Origin: Lachnospiraceae bacterium
Lineage (GTDB): Bacteria > Bacillota > Clostridia > Lachnospirales > Lachnospiraceae
Assembly: GCA_017441265.1 (NCBI GenBank)
Contig: JAFRYE010000052.1
Coordinates: 1-47,472 of the forward strand
DNA length: 47,472 nt
Reading direction: 5' to 3'
The notes beneath the pieces were generated by a model. The model searched no databases. It saw only the letters and a program-made list of their open reading frames with translations, and had not been told where the DNA came from. Made by a program: the position numbers and the translations under genes. Positions 15,776-25,661 of the stretch are shown piece by piece. Each line of letters opens with the position of its first letter. Position 1 is the first letter of the stretch.

Positions 15776-18700
15776 ATGGCACTGCAGTTTATCATTGGAA
15801 GTTCTGCCCGTCAGAATCGGGAATTGTTGATTTCCCGGATGATGGAGAGAAGTGAGAACGAGGACGGAGAGATGTTTTTCTTTGTTCCGGAACAGGCCAA
15901 CCTGGAGGCCGAGCGGTCGCTGACCGAACGGCGCAGGGGCGGGTGTGTGATGCGCATTGACATCGTCAGTTTCCGTCGCCTTTTGCATCGTCTGACGGAC
16001 GAACTGGGCAACCGTGTGCCGCCAATCCTCGACGATACGGGGAAGAGTCTGCTGCTCCGCCGCGTTTTGTCGGAGCACGCGAAGGAGCTGCCGCGCTTCG
16101 GCGGAAAAGCGAACAAACAGGGTTTTCTTGCGGAACTGAAATCCCTGCTGTCGGAGTTCGTGCGCTATGAAGTGACATCGGAGGCTTTGTCGGAAGTCTC
16201 GAAGAAGACAGAGGATACATTATTTTCCGACAAACTATCGGAATTGTCGGAAATCTATCAATGGTTCCGTGAGAAGTGCGGGGAGACGCATATCACGGAG
16301 GACGATATATACAATGCCATGTGCCCGCTTGTGAGGGAATCAAAGCGCCTGAAGGGCAGTGTCTTATACTTTGACGGGTATACCGGTTTTACTCCCACAC
16401 AGTACAATCTGATCGGGGAGTTGATCCGCATGTGCAAAGATATTGTGATCACGGTTACGATCGATCCGCAGGAATGCGATCCGGGACACCGGGCGGCGGA
16501 CTGCTTCCGCATGAGTCGGGAGACGACCGGCACGATGCGTAAGCTCGCCGAGGCGAGCGGAGTGCAGGTCTTGCCGGACATTGTTGCGCCCGGTGACGGC
16601 GACAACCGTGCCGCGGCTCTCACATATATCTCGGAGGCCTTGTTCCGGCGGGGATTCGGAGCATTTTCCGATGAGGCGCCGGACTCTGTCCGGCTGGTTT
16701 CGGCTGCCGACAGATCGTCGGAAGTCCGTGCGTTGACACGGGAGATCATGCGCCTTGTCCGCAAGGAGGGCGTTTCTTACCGTGAGATCGCGGTTGTGTG
16801 CGGGGATGCCGCGGGGTATGAGGAAAACCTCAACAGAGAGTTCGGCATTTCCGGAATACCGTTCTTTTTGGACCGCACGAGCGAGGTCTCGGACAACTGC
16901 CTCATCGACTATATCCGGTCGTTGCTGGAGATGCTTTATACCGATATGCGGACGGACGTGGTCATGCGTTGGCTGAAGAATCCGATCAACGGTTTCAATA
17001 CGGACGATCTGAACTATTTGGAGAATTATCTGCTTGCGCGCGGGATCCGCGGACTTTCGATGTGGACCCGTGGGTTTGCCGGCAACTATTACTGCAAGCG
17101 CGTCACGAAACACGACCGGTGTATCGCGCTTGCGTCGGAGATCACTTCGATGCTCCTTCCGCTTGCGGAGGTCATGAACGATCCGCAGACGGGAGTTGCG
17201 GCGAAGACAGAGGCTTTGTATGCCTTTTTGACTGCACGAAAGACGTATCAATGCATGCTCTCGATGTCCGAGAGCGTCGCTAAGGAGAATGTCCCGTGGA
17301 GGCTTCGCCGCAGTGCGGAGTACCACGCGATCTACAAAGCGGTTATTGAACTGCTCTCCCGCGTTCACACGCTGCTGCCGGAACCGGCGATCTCGCTTCG
17401 GGATTACATGGGAATCCTGGAGGCGGGCTTTGCGGAGATGCAGCTCGGCGTGATCCCGCCGGAGCGTGACTGTGTGATGATCGGCGACTGCAAGAGATCG
17501 CGGTTCGCCAGTATCCGGTATATGTTTTTTCTGGGTGTCAATGAGGGGAAAGTGCCGGGTTCCGGACACGGAAGCGAATTGTTGAACTGCCGGGAGAGAG
17601 AACTTCTTAAGAATGATTATCGGATTGCTCTGGCGGACACGGAGAAGGAGGCGATCGACAGCGAGGAATTCAACATCCTCCTTGTACTGCAGAAGCCGAC
17701 GGAGAGACTGATCGTCTCCTGGGCCTGCACCGACGATGAAGGAAAGGCGGTGGAGAAGTCGTATGTCGTTCGCAGGATTCAGCGGTTGTTCCCGAAATTG
17801 ACGGTGACGGATGCCGAAGCCGGAAAGGCAACCTTCTTCGACCGGATCGCGGCGGACGGCGGGATCGGAGAACTGTTGAAAGAATACACGGCCGCTGCTC
17901 ACGGAACATCGAAAGATGCGACGCAGAGAGCCGCACTGGGAACTCTGTATGACTGGTATGTGAAAGACGGAGAGGGACGCGGACTTCACGTTACCGAAAC
18001 ACAGCTTAAAGACGCGGAACGTGGCTTGTTCCGCCAGCAGGAACTGTCTTCGGAGATTGCTCAGGAGCTGTTCCCGAGAGATCGGGAGTTTTCCGTGACG
18101 AGACTGGAGGAGTTCGCCGCCTGCCCGTTCCGGCATTTTGCGAAATACGGACTTACGGCGGAAGAGAGGGAGACGTATGCTCCGACACAGTTGGAGAGCG
18201 GTTCCGCGTTTCATGCGATCCTGGAGTACGCCGGCGCGAAGATTGCCGAGCAGGGTGCGCCTCCGGATGAGGAGACATTGCTAACCTTACTGCGGGAAGG
18301 GGCGAAGTCTGTCGAGGAGAATCCGGACTTCGAATGCTTTTTTGCGAACTACCGTAGCAGACATCTCTATCGCTCGATCGTCCGGAATCTGGAATTTACG
18401 GCACCGTATATGGCGAAGCAGCTGCAGGACGGGAACTATGAGCTGTTACACACGGAGGAGAAGTTCTCGGAGAACTTCGGGGAGTTCCGGTTCGGCGGCA
18501 AGATTGACCGTGTCGACATTTGCCGTGACGGAGACCGGAGCCTGATCAAGATCGTCGATTACAAGACGTCCGGCAAGGAATTCAAGACAGCCTTGATCGA
18601 TGCCGGAATCGATATTCAGCTACCGTTGTATCTTCGCGTCGAAGAAAAACGGCTGCGCGCCGAGGGCGTTGAAGCCATACCTGCGGCTGCCCTGTATCTG

Positions 18701-19165
18701 CCGCTCTCGATGTCTCCGGTGGACGGTCTTCCGGACAATGAGAAATCCGTGAAGAAGGTCGACAGCGCAATGACTCCCGAGGGTATTGTTCTGGTGGAGA
18801 AACCTACGCGCGACGATCGGTATCTGCAGATGCTGGACAGCGGTTTTGCGCAGACGGAAGGAGCCTATGATTCCAAGGTTATCCCCGTGGGCTTTTCGGC
18901 CAACGGCAATATTAAGGGCAGCTCTTTCTGCACCGAGGAGGAGATGAAGGATCTGCTTGACCGCGTGGAGAAACTTGCAATCGCGGAGGCCGAGCGCATC
19001 GTGGGAGGTGAAATCTCCATTGCGCCGTATCGCTACGGTAACGGGGTCAGCGCCAAAACCGCATGCACCTACTGCCCGTATCGGGGATTGTGCCGCGCGG
19101 AGAAGAGCGCAGCGGTACCGTATCGTGTGATCACATCAACTGCGAAGGAGGAGACGGAAGAATGA
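15776..19165 (+). CDS. addB: Helicase-exonuclease subunit AddB
   Basis: AddB is the second nuclease and Chi-recognising subunit of the AddAB double-strand-break resection complex. The protein has 1129 residues, the usual size. The C-terminal RecB-like nuclease is intact (GKIDRVD and IVDYKTS near residues 905-930), and the four iron-sulfur cysteines are present at C783, C1097, C1100 and C1106. The N-terminal nucleotide-binding loop is unusual: where many AddB proteins have a G-x4-GKS/T Walker A, this one reads GSSARQNRE with no lysine-serine/threonine pair. A GGAGG site (15763-15767) supports the start. The stop overlaps the addA start (ATGA), so the two are translationally coupled. Two LexA boxes upstream point to SOS control. 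Confidence 0.95.
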   Translation: MALQFIIGSSARQNRELLISRMMERSENEDGEMFFFVPEQANLEAERSLTERRRGGCVMRIDIVSFRRLLHRLTDELGNRVPPILDDTGKSLLLRRVLSEHAKELPRFGGKANKQGFLAELKSLLSEFVRYEVTSEALSEVSKKTEDTLFSDKLSELSEIYQWFREKCGETHITEDDIYNAMCPLVRESKRLKGSVLYFDGYTGFTPTQYNLIGELIRMCKDIVITVTIDPQECDPGHRAADCFRMSRETTGTMRKLAEASGVQVLPDIVAPGDGDNRAAALTYISEALFRRGFGAFSDEAPDSVRLVSAADRSSEVRALTREIMRLVRKEGVSYREIAVVCGDAAGYEENLNREFGISGIPFFLDRTSEVSDNCLIDYIRSLLEMLYTDMRTDVVMRWLKNPINGFNTDDLNYLENYLLARGIRGLSMWTRGFAGNYYCKRVTKHDRCIALASEITSMLLPLAEVMNDPQTGVAAKTEALYAFLTARKTYQCMLSMSESVAKENVPWRLRRSAEYHAIYKAVIELLSRVHTLLPEPAISLRDYMGILEAGFAEMQLGVIPPERDCVMIGDCKRSRFASIRYMFFLGVNEGKVPGSGHGSELLNCRERELLKNDYRIALADTEKEAIDSEEFNILLVLQKPTERLIVSWACTDDEGKAVEKSYVVRRIQRLFPKLTVTDAEAGKATFFDRIAADGGIGELLKEYTAAAHGTSKDATQRAALGTLYDWYVKDGEGRGLHVTETQLKDAERGLFRQQELSSEIAQELFPRDREFSVTRLEEFAACPFRHFAKYGLTAEERETYAPTQLESGSAFHAILEYAGAKIAEQGAPPDEETLLTLLREGAKSVEENPDFECFFANYRSRHLYRSIVRNLEFTAPYMAKQLQDGNYELLHTEEKFSENFGEFRFGGKIDRVDICRDGDRSLIKIVDYKTSGKEFKTALIDAGIDIQLPLYLRVEEKRLRAEGVEAIPAAALYLPLSMSPVDGLPDNEKSVKKVDSAMTPEGIVLVEKPTRDDRYLQMLDSGFAQTEGAYDSKVIPVGFSANGNIKGSSFCTEEEMKDLLDRVEKLAIAEAERIVGGEISIAPYRYGNGVSAKTACTYCPYRGLCRAEKSAAVPYRVITSTAKEETEE

Positions 19166-22100
19166 ATCCTACACCGGAACAACAATCCGTGATCGATGCT
19201 CCCATTGGCAATCTTTTGGTTTCCGCCGCCGCCGGATCGGGAAAGACTTCGGTACTGGTTCGCAGGATCATGGAGATGATCACCCGCGAGACCGATCCCG
19301 TGGAGATCGATGAGATCCTGATCGTGACATTTACGCGCAACGCGGCTGCCGAGATGAGAAACCGCATCGAGGTGGCGATCGAGAAGAAACTGGAGGAGAA
19401 TCCCGATGATGTGAGGCTGCAGCGGCAGTCCCGCAATATTCATTTTGCAAAGATTTCCACGATCGACAGTTTTTGCCAATATGTGGTTCGCAGGTTCTTT
19501 CACTATATCGACATCGATCCCGGGTTCCGTCTGCTGGATCAAAGCGAGTCGGAACTCATGAGGGAGAGAGTGCTCGACGATGTGCTGGAGAAAGCGTATG
19601 CCGCTGAGACGCCGGAATTTTCCGAATTGGCGGAGATGTACGGCGGCAAACTCGGCGACAACGGCCTGCGGGAGATCATTACCAAGATTATTTCCGCCTG
19701 CGAGAGCAGCCCGTTTCCGGCGGAATGGCTTGACCTTAACTGCCGGCGTTTTTCGGATGCGAAGAATACGGCGGAGAATCCTTACACGGAGGAGATCTTT
19801 AAGGATTGCCGCAACCGACTGATCGATGCCCGTGAGGCGGCGGAAGCGCTGTATTCCATCCTCGGTGAGCCCGGGATGCCGGCATGCTATGTAGATGCGG
19901 TCAATTCCGATCTGGATATCCTTCAGCAGCTGTGCTCGGCTTCCGACATCGGGGAGTTGACGGCGTTGACTTCGGTGAAGATCGCATGGAAACGCGCCGT
20001 GCCGAAGAAGGGTGAGAAGGAAGCGACCGACGAGGGCAAGAAGGCTTTGTGCGAAAAGATCCGCGACTCCTACAAAAAGACTGTAAACGAGGATGTCGCG
20101 GCCAGAATCCGCAATTGTTCGGCGGATCTGTATGAGAAGCAGGAGCAATGCGAGACTTCACTGACGTGTCTGTGCGATCTGGCGAAGCGGTTTATCGAAC
20201 TGTTGGAGAAACAGCAGCGGGACAAGAATGCATATGATTTTTCGACGATCGCGCACATGGCTCTCCGTATCCTTCTTGGGGAGGATCACAAGCCGACGGA
20301 AGCTGCGAAACAGCTCAGCGGAGAATTCCGTGAGATCATGATCGATGAATACCAGGATTCCAATCAGCTGCAGGAATGCATCCTCGGGGCGGTAACATCG
20401 AACAATTCCGCGGGCGTTCCCAACCTGTTCATGGTGGGGGATGTCAAGCAGAGTATATACAAATTCCGACAGGCCAAGCCGGAGCTGTTCCTGGACAAAT
20501 GCGACCGCTTTGTCGAGGATCCTTCCGTCGGAACACGGATTGACCTTCAGAGGAACTTCAGAAGCCGCAGAGAGGTCGTAGAAGCCGTCAATGAGGTGTT
20601 CGAGAGGTTGATGACCCGCGGCGTCGGCGGCGTCGAATATGACGACCGTGCGGCCTTACAATACGGCGGCGTCTATGATGACCGTGGGGGAAACCCGGAC
20701 GATTATCGCAGTGAGCTTCTGCTGACAAATTATGAGAATAACACGGTCGCCGATGAGGCGGATCTGATCCTTGCGCGCATCCGTGAGTTGACGGATCAGC
20801 AGACCGGATTGCAGATCTGCGATGCGAACGGAGAACTTCGCACGGCGGAACTTCGCGATATCGTGATCCTCACGCGGAGCAAATCCGAATTGGTTCAGAC
20901 GCTGCAGCGCCGTATGCAGGAGGCATCAATTCCGTATTATGCCGCTTCCACGGACGGTTATTTCGATTCCGCGGAAGTCTCTGCCGTAGTTTCGATGCTC
21001 CGTGTGCTTGACAATCCGTTTCAGGAGATTCCGTTGGCGGAAGTGCTCATGTCGCCTGCGGTCGGATTTACCGTCGATGACATGGCTTTGCTGGCAATCC
21101 GCGGACGGAAGAGCAGCGAGTCGAGGCGGTCGGAGTATACCCAGACCGTCATCCGCAAGCTCTGCATGGAGGAAACGACGGAGGAACGGTTCCGGGCGTT
21201 GCGGAAGAAGTGTGAGCAGTGGCTTACTCTGTATGATGATCTGAAACGGCACGCCGTTTTTGTCAATACTTCGGAGATCATCGAGGAGTTTTTGAACAGG
21301 ACCGGCTTCTTCGAGTACTGCTGTGCGCTTCCCGATGCGGAAGTGCGGAGAAAAAACCTGCGCATGCTTGTACTGAAAGCGGAGAAGTTCCGGGAAAGCT
21401 TTACCGGCAACATCTGCGACTTTGTCGAGTATATCGATAACACGAAGAAGTATAATGCCGCGATCGTCGACAATATCGGCGGCGGATCACCGAATGCCGT
21501 ATGCATGATGACGATTCACGGCAGCAAGGGCATGGAATTCCCAATCGTCTTTCTTGCGGATATTTCCAAGGACTTCAATATGAAGGACCTCGACGGGAAT
21601 TTCCTTATCCATGACGAGCTCGGATTCGGTCCTACCGTGGTGTTTCCGAAAGAGAAGATGAAGTTTTCAACGCCTGCCCGCGAAGCTGTGAAATCGCGGA
21701 TCCACCGCGATCTCGTCGGGGAGGAGATGCGGCTTTTATACGTTGCATTGACACGGGCGAAGGAGAAACTGATCGTCACCGGAAGACTGGATTCCGAGTC
21801 GGTGATCGGGATGTTGGGAAAAGCATTCCGTGTCTGCCGCCGTGTCTGCTATGCGGATTTCATGAACGCAAGGACGGGATTCGGGCCGCTTCTTACGGAG
21901 GCGATCGCATGCCGATGCTCTTCGGAGCAGATGCAGGAACTCTGCAGGGAGGCAGTGCAATATCCGGACGATTTCCGCATGGAGATCGGCGCATGGTCGT
22001 TGCGTATTCTCAAGTCGTCGGGCAATGCGGAATCCGGCAAAGAGGATGCATCGGTCGGAACCGTAGCTGCAAACTGCGGCTTGGGAGTTGATATTTCTAA

Positions 22101-22926
22101 GGGCTACGCCGGAGTCAGGGAGGAGGAACTGCGCAGGGAATATGTGAGGGAACTGCAGGAGTACCGTGATTTCCGTTATCAATCCGAGGGCGATGATGTT
22201 CCCGTGAAAGTCGCCGTGTCCGACCTCAAGAAACAGGCATATCTGGAGAAAGAGGCCGAGGAGGAGCTGCGGGATCGTGCGGACGGCGTGGTTCGAGTGA
22301 ACGCCGGTCGACATCTGGAAGCGCCGAGAGAATCGGAACCGATGCCGTCTTTTGCCGATGTTACGGCGGAGAAGGATTCCGCGACTGCAGGAACCGAGTT
22401 CGGAACGATCTGTCATCGCGTCATGCAGCTGTATGATCTCGGACAGCCGGCAACGGAGGAGGCGTTCTGTGCTGAAATTGCTGCCATGTGTGCAAGAAAA
22501 CAGCTTTCGGAGGACGAGGCTGCCCGCATACGACCGGAGATGTTTTTGCATTTCTTCCGAAGCGAGCTCGGGGAGCGGATGCGTCAGGCGTATCGGAGCG
22601 GCAGACTTGAGCGGGAGAGAGCATTTATCCTCAGCAGACCTGCCGATGAACTGGGTCTTGGGTTCGATTCGAAATCCCCGGTGTTGATTCAGGGCGTGAT
22701 CGATGCTTTCTTTGAGGAGGATGACGGGTGCGTTGTCGTGGACTATAAGACGGATGCGCTTCGCGGCGAAGGAGCGGAGAAGGAGTTCCTTCGCAGATAT
22801 GAGCGGCAGTTGGAATTGTACGCCAATGCCGTAGAGCGCGGAACGGGACGGCACGTCAAAGAGAGCATAATTTATTCGTTTTCACTTAACAAATCAATCG
22901 TTATCGGGTATAATGAAAAACGCTAG
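19162..22926 (+). CDS. addA: Helicase-nuclease subunit AddA
   Basis: AddA is the motor of the AddAB complex: a UvrD-type 3'-5' helicase with a RecB-type nuclease domain. The protein has 1254 residues. Walker A is AAAGSGKT (22-29), helicase motif II is in IDEYQDSNQLQ, the motif with GDVKQSIYKFRQA follows, and the C-terminal nuclease has VVDYKTD and a downstream QLELYA. ATG 19162 overlaps the addB stop and is preceded by AAGGAGGAG. The frame is also open upstream within addB, but the internal start keeps the helicase motif I at the normal position. No defects are visible. Confidence 0.96.
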   Translation: MNPTPEQQSVIDAPIGNLLVSAAAGSGKTSVLVRRIMEMITRETDPVEIDEILIVTFTRNAAAEMRNRIEVAIEKKLEENPDDVRLQRQSRNIHFAKISTIDSFCQYVVRRFFHYIDIDPGFRLLDQSESELMRERVLDDVLEKAYAAETPEFSELAEMYGGKLGDNGLREIITKIISACESSPFPAEWLDLNCRRFSDAKNTAENPYTEEIFKDCRNRLIDAREAAEALYSILGEPGMPACYVDAVNSDLDILQQLCSASDIGELTALTSVKIAWKRAVPKKGEKEATDEGKKALCEKIRDSYKKTVNEDVAARIRNCSADLYEKQEQCETSLTCLCDLAKRFIELLEKQQRDKNAYDFSTIAHMALRILLGEDHKPTEAAKQLSGEFREIMIDEYQDSNQLQECILGAVTSNNSAGVPNLFMVGDVKQSIYKFRQAKPELFLDKCDRFVEDPSVGTRIDLQRNFRSRREVVEAVNEVFERLMTRGVGGVEYDDRAALQYGGVYDDRGGNPDDYRSELLLTNYENNTVADEADLILARIRELTDQQTGLQICDANGELRTAELRDIVILTRSKSELVQTLQRRMQEASIPYYAASTDGYFDSAEVSAVVSMLRVLDNPFQEIPLAEVLMSPAVGFTVDDMALLAIRGRKSSESRRSEYTQTVIRKLCMEETTEERFRALRKKCEQWLTLYDDLKRHAVFVNTSEIIEEFLNRTGFFEYCCALPDAEVRRKNLRMLVLKAEKFRESFTGNICDFVEYIDNTKKYNAAIVDNIGGGSPNAVCMMTIHGSKGMEFPIVFLADISKDFNMKDLDGNFLIHDELGFGPTVVFPKEKMKFSTPAREAVKSRIHRDLVGEEMRLLYVALTRAKEKLIVTGRLDSESVIGMLGKAFRVCRRVCYADFMNARTGFGPLLTEAIACRCSSEQMQELCREAVQYPDDFRMEIGAWSLRILKSSGNAESGKEDASVGTVAANCGLGVDISKGYAGVREEELRREYVRELQEYRDFRYQSEGDDVPVKVAVSDLKKQAYLEKEAEEELRDRADGVVRVNAGRHLEAPRESEPMPSFADVTAEKDSATAGTEFGTICHRVMQLYDLGQPATEEAFCAEIAAMCARKQLSEDEAARIRPEMFLHFFRSELGERMRQAYRSGRLERERAFILSRPADELGLGFDSKSPVLIQGVIDAFFEEDDGCVVVDYKTDALRGEGAEKEFLRRYERQLELYANAVERGTGRHVKESIIYSFSLNKSIVIGYNEKR
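22886..22914 (+). promoter_or_regulatory. Promoter inside the addA 3' end, for the lipid kinase gene
   Basis: TTAACA (22886-22891) and a consensus TATAAT (22909-22914) with 17 bases between, ending 12 bases before the addA stop. It would let the next gene be expressed when addBA is repressed. Confidence 0.7.
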
Positions 22927-22960
22927 TTCGCTGAAATTACAGGAAGTTTAAGAGGTTTGT

Positions 22961-23890
22961 ATGCGCGATAAAATACTTTTTACGTATAATCCGAACGCCG
23001 GAACGAAGAAGCTTGTGCCGAAACTGAACGACGTTATCTATGAATTGATCGATGAGAACAGTGATCTGGTTCTGTCACCGACGCGGAAGCGCAACGATGC
23101 GAAGGAAGCCGTGAAGGCGTATCTAAACGAGGGTGCCTGTGTTAAAGTCGTGTGTTCCGGCGGAGACGGGACATTGCATGAAGTTGTCGAAGGGATGATG
23201 GAGTGTGACGCCGACAAGCGCGTTCCCATCGTTTATCTGCCGGCCGGAAGTACGAATGATTTCGGATATTCCATGTGCATCCCGAAGGATGTCGTTGAGG
23301 CGGCGAAATTGTCCAAGAACGGCATGAAGTATCCGTGCGACATCGGTTGCTTTAACGGCAAATACGTCGTTTATACGGCGGCGTTCGGCTTGTTTTCCGA
23401 TGTTTCCTATGCGACATCGCAGTCGTTGAAGAACATCTTCGGGCATGCGGCCTATGTCATGAACGGTGCCGTCGCTTTGACGAACGTCGAGTCGGTAGCG
23501 GCGACGATCACGTTGCCGGACGAGACGATCGAAGGAACGTTTATCATGGGGATGGTGGTCAGTGCGTCGTCCATCGGCGGTTTCCGGGGAATTACCGGAC
23601 CCGATGTCCGCCTTAACGACGGCAAATTCGAACTGTTCCTGATCCGGGAGCCGAGTCCGTTGCAGGTAGCCGGGTTGCTGAACGATATCCGGAAGGGCAA
23701 CTTCGATAATCCGCTCATTGTTTTCCGGCATATCACGGAAGCGGAATTCGATTTTGAGGATGAAGTTCCGTGGACCATCGACGGAGAGTACGGCGGATCC
23801 GGTCTGCAGGCGCACATTTCGGTCAAAAAACATGCCGTTACGTTCATGGCACCGCGCGATCTGATGGGACTGTTGTCCGTTCATGAATGA
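22961..23890 (+). CDS. Diacylglycerol kinase family lipid kinase
   Basis: A 309-residue member of the DagK/YegS/BmrU family of ATP-dependent lipid kinases, which return diacylglycerol or related lipids to phospholipid synthesis at the membrane. The N-terminal domain shows NPNAG and the nucleotide-binding SGGDGTLHEVVEG motif, followed by LPAGSTNDF; the C-terminal domain has a typical beta-rich pattern with DGE near the end. It has no membrane segment. It is probably read from the promoter in the addA tail and is followed by a 166-base gap with a promoter for the next gene. The exact lipid substrate cannot be told from sequence. Confidence 0.88.
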   Translation: MRDKILFTYNPNAGTKKLVPKLNDVIYELIDENSDLVLSPTRKRNDAKEAVKAYLNEGACVKVVCSGGDGTLHEVVEGMMECDADKRVPIVYLPAGSTNDFGYSMCIPKDVVEAAKLSKNGMKYPCDIGCFNGKYVVYTAAFGLFSDVSYATSQSLKNIFGHAAYVMNGAVALTNVESVAATITLPDETIEGTFIMGMVVSASSIGGFRGITGPDVRLNDGKFELFLIREPSPLQVAGLLNDIRKGNFDNPLIVFRHITEAEFDFEDEVPWTIDGEYGGSGLQAHISVKKHAVTFMAPRDLMGLLSVHE

Positions 23891-23957
23891 CGCTCAGAAA
23901 CCGCAGGGAACAACCTTTTGCTTTGGCTCCGAAGCGGGGGAAAGTAGGGCGAAAGTC

Positions 23958-23986
23958 TTGACAGAATCCCTTGAATTGGGTAATAT
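23958..23986 (+). promoter_or_regulatory. Promoter of the xylulokinase gene
   Basis: TTGACA (23958-23963) and TAATAT (23981-23986) with a 17-base spacer, a near-consensus sigma-A promoter. Confidence 0.85.
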
Positions 23987-24006
23987 AAATTGCAGTGGTT
24001 TTTTGC

Positions 24007-24030
24007 TGATACACCACGGTTTTGATACAC
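24007..24030 (+). promoter_or_regulatory. Possible operator: direct repeat TGATACAC
   Basis: TGATACAC occurs at 24007-24014 and 24023-24030, 16 bases apart and just downstream of the transcription start. GTGG at 23995 and CCAC at 24014 can also pair around the first copy. This could be a repressor site for the sugar kinase gene. No regulator gene is next to it. Confidence 0.4.
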
Positions 24031-24056
24031 TATTGTGAACACGGAGGGAATGTCTT

Positions 24057-25538
24057 ATGTATTATATCGGGGTTGATTTGGGAACCTCTTCCGTCAAACT
24101 GGTTTTGATGGATAGCGAGGGTGTGATTCGGAATATCGTTTCGAAGGAATACCCGCTGTATTTTCCGAAGACCGGATGGTCGGAGCAGAAACCGGAGGAC
24201 TGGTGGACGCAGATGAAAGCCGGCGTCAAGGAATTGATTGCCCCGGTGGATGCTTCTCAGGTTGCCGGAATCAGTTTCGGCGGACAGATGCACGGACTTG
24301 TTATCCTGGATGAGAACGATGCGGTTCTTCGTCCCGCGATCCTGTGGAATGACGGTCGTACCCAGGAAGAGTGCGATTACCTCAATAATGTGATCGGACG
24401 CGAGAAGATCAGTGCCTACACGGCGAATATGGCTTTGACGGGCTTTACCGCACCGAAGCTTCTCTGGGTGAAGAAGAATGAGCCGGAGATCTTTGCGAAG
24501 ATCTGCAAGATCATGCTTCCCAAGGATTATCTTGCGTATCTGTTGTCCGGTGTTCATTGCACGGACGTATCGGATGCTTCCGGTATGCTGTTGTTTGATG
24601 TGAAGAACAAATGCTGGTCCAAGGAGATGATCGACATTGTCGGCATCAAGGAAAGCCAGCTTGCCAAGATTTTCGAGAGCTATGAGGTCGTCGGAACGAT
24701 CCTTCCGAAAGTTGCCGAGGAACTCGGACTTCCGAAGACCGTCAAGATCATCGCCGGTGCGGGTGACAATGCCGCAGGAGCCGTAGGAACGGGTACCCTG
24801 CAGCACGGTATGTGCTCGGTATCGCTGGGAACTTCGGGAACGGTGTTCATCGCAACGGATGAGTTCGCTGTGGATGATGCGAATGCGATGCATTCTTTCG
24901 CTCATGCGAACGGCAAATATCATTTCCTCGGCTGCATGCTTTCGGCTGCATCCTCCAACAAGTGGTGGATGGACGATATCATCGGTACGAAGGATTACGC
25001 CGCAGAGCAGAAGAACATCACGGAGATCGGAACGAACAATGTGTTCTATCTTCCTTACCTGATGGGCGAGCGTACTCCGCACAACGATCCGAATGCGAGA
25101 GGTTGTTTCATCGGTATGTCGATGAATACCAAGAGAGAGGATATGACTCTCGCGGTTATGGAAGGTGTAACGTACGCGCTTCGCGATGCACTTGAGATCG
25201 CTCGTTCCTTCGGTGTGAAGATCGAGCGTATCCGTGCGATCGGCGGCGGTGCCAAGAGCCCGTTGTGGTGCAAGGTTCTCGCCAATATCATGAATGTTAA
25301 GGTTGACAAGATCAACTGTGAGGAAGGTCCGGGATACGGCGCTGCGATCCTTGCGGCAGTCGGTTGCGGCGAGTATGCTTCTGTTGAGGAAGCTGCAGCG
25401 AAACTGATCCGTGTTGTGGATACGGTTGAGCAGGATCCCGCCATCGTTGCGGAGTATGAGAAGCGCTATCAGATTTTCCGCACGCTGTATCCTGCACTCA
25501 AGCCGGTGTTTGCGGAAATCGCAGAGGCGAATCGATAG
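24057..25538 (+). CDS. xylB: Xylulokinase
   Basis: A 493-residue FGGY-family kinase that phosphorylates D-xylulose for the pentose phosphate pathway. The N-terminal ATPase motif IGVDLGTSSVK, the substrate-binding SFGGQMHGL and ILWNDGRT segments, and the catalytic aspartate D237 in GAGDNAAGAVG are present. These features fit xylulokinase better than other FGGY kinases. The gene has its own near-consensus promoter and stands alone: xylose isomerase, transporter and XylR genes are not adjacent. An imperfect hairpin follows. Confidence 0.9.
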   Translation: MYYIGVDLGTSSVKLVLMDSEGVIRNIVSKEYPLYFPKTGWSEQKPEDWWTQMKAGVKELIAPVDASQVAGISFGGQMHGLVILDENDAVLRPAILWNDGRTQEECDYLNNVIGREKISAYTANMALTGFTAPKLLWVKKNEPEIFAKICKIMLPKDYLAYLLSGVHCTDVSDASGMLLFDVKNKCWSKEMIDIVGIKESQLAKIFESYEVVGTILPKVAEELGLPKTVKIIAGAGDNAAGAVGTGTLQHGMCSVSLGTSGTVFIATDEFAVDDANAMHSFAHANGKYHFLGCMLSAASSNKWWMDDIIGTKDYAAEQKNITEIGTNNVFYLPYLMGERTPHNDPNARGCFIGMSMNTKREDMTLAVMEGVTYALRDALEIARSFGVKIERIRAIGGGAKSPLWCKVLANIMNVKVDKINCEEGPGYGAAILAAVGCGEYASVEEAAAKLIRVVDTVEQDPAIVAEYEKRYQIFRTLYPALKPVFAEIAEANR

Positions 25539-25579
25539 AAATCGTACGGGACCGTTTGGGTTCCGGGTGGATTTGGTAC

Positions 25580-25614
25580 AAGGAGTTGTCCTCCGGTTTC
25601 GGGGGGCAACTCTT
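25580..25614 (+). terminator. Hairpin behind xylB, probable terminator
   Basis: A 15-base-pair stem with one bulged G and a GTTT loop (arms 25580-25595 and 25600-25614). It has no proper T run, only TTATGCACGTTTT, so termination strength is uncertain. Confidence 0.5.
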
Positions 25615-25661
25615 ATGCACGTTTTACGGCACCGATTTTCAACGAGCGAAAGGGACACGGA

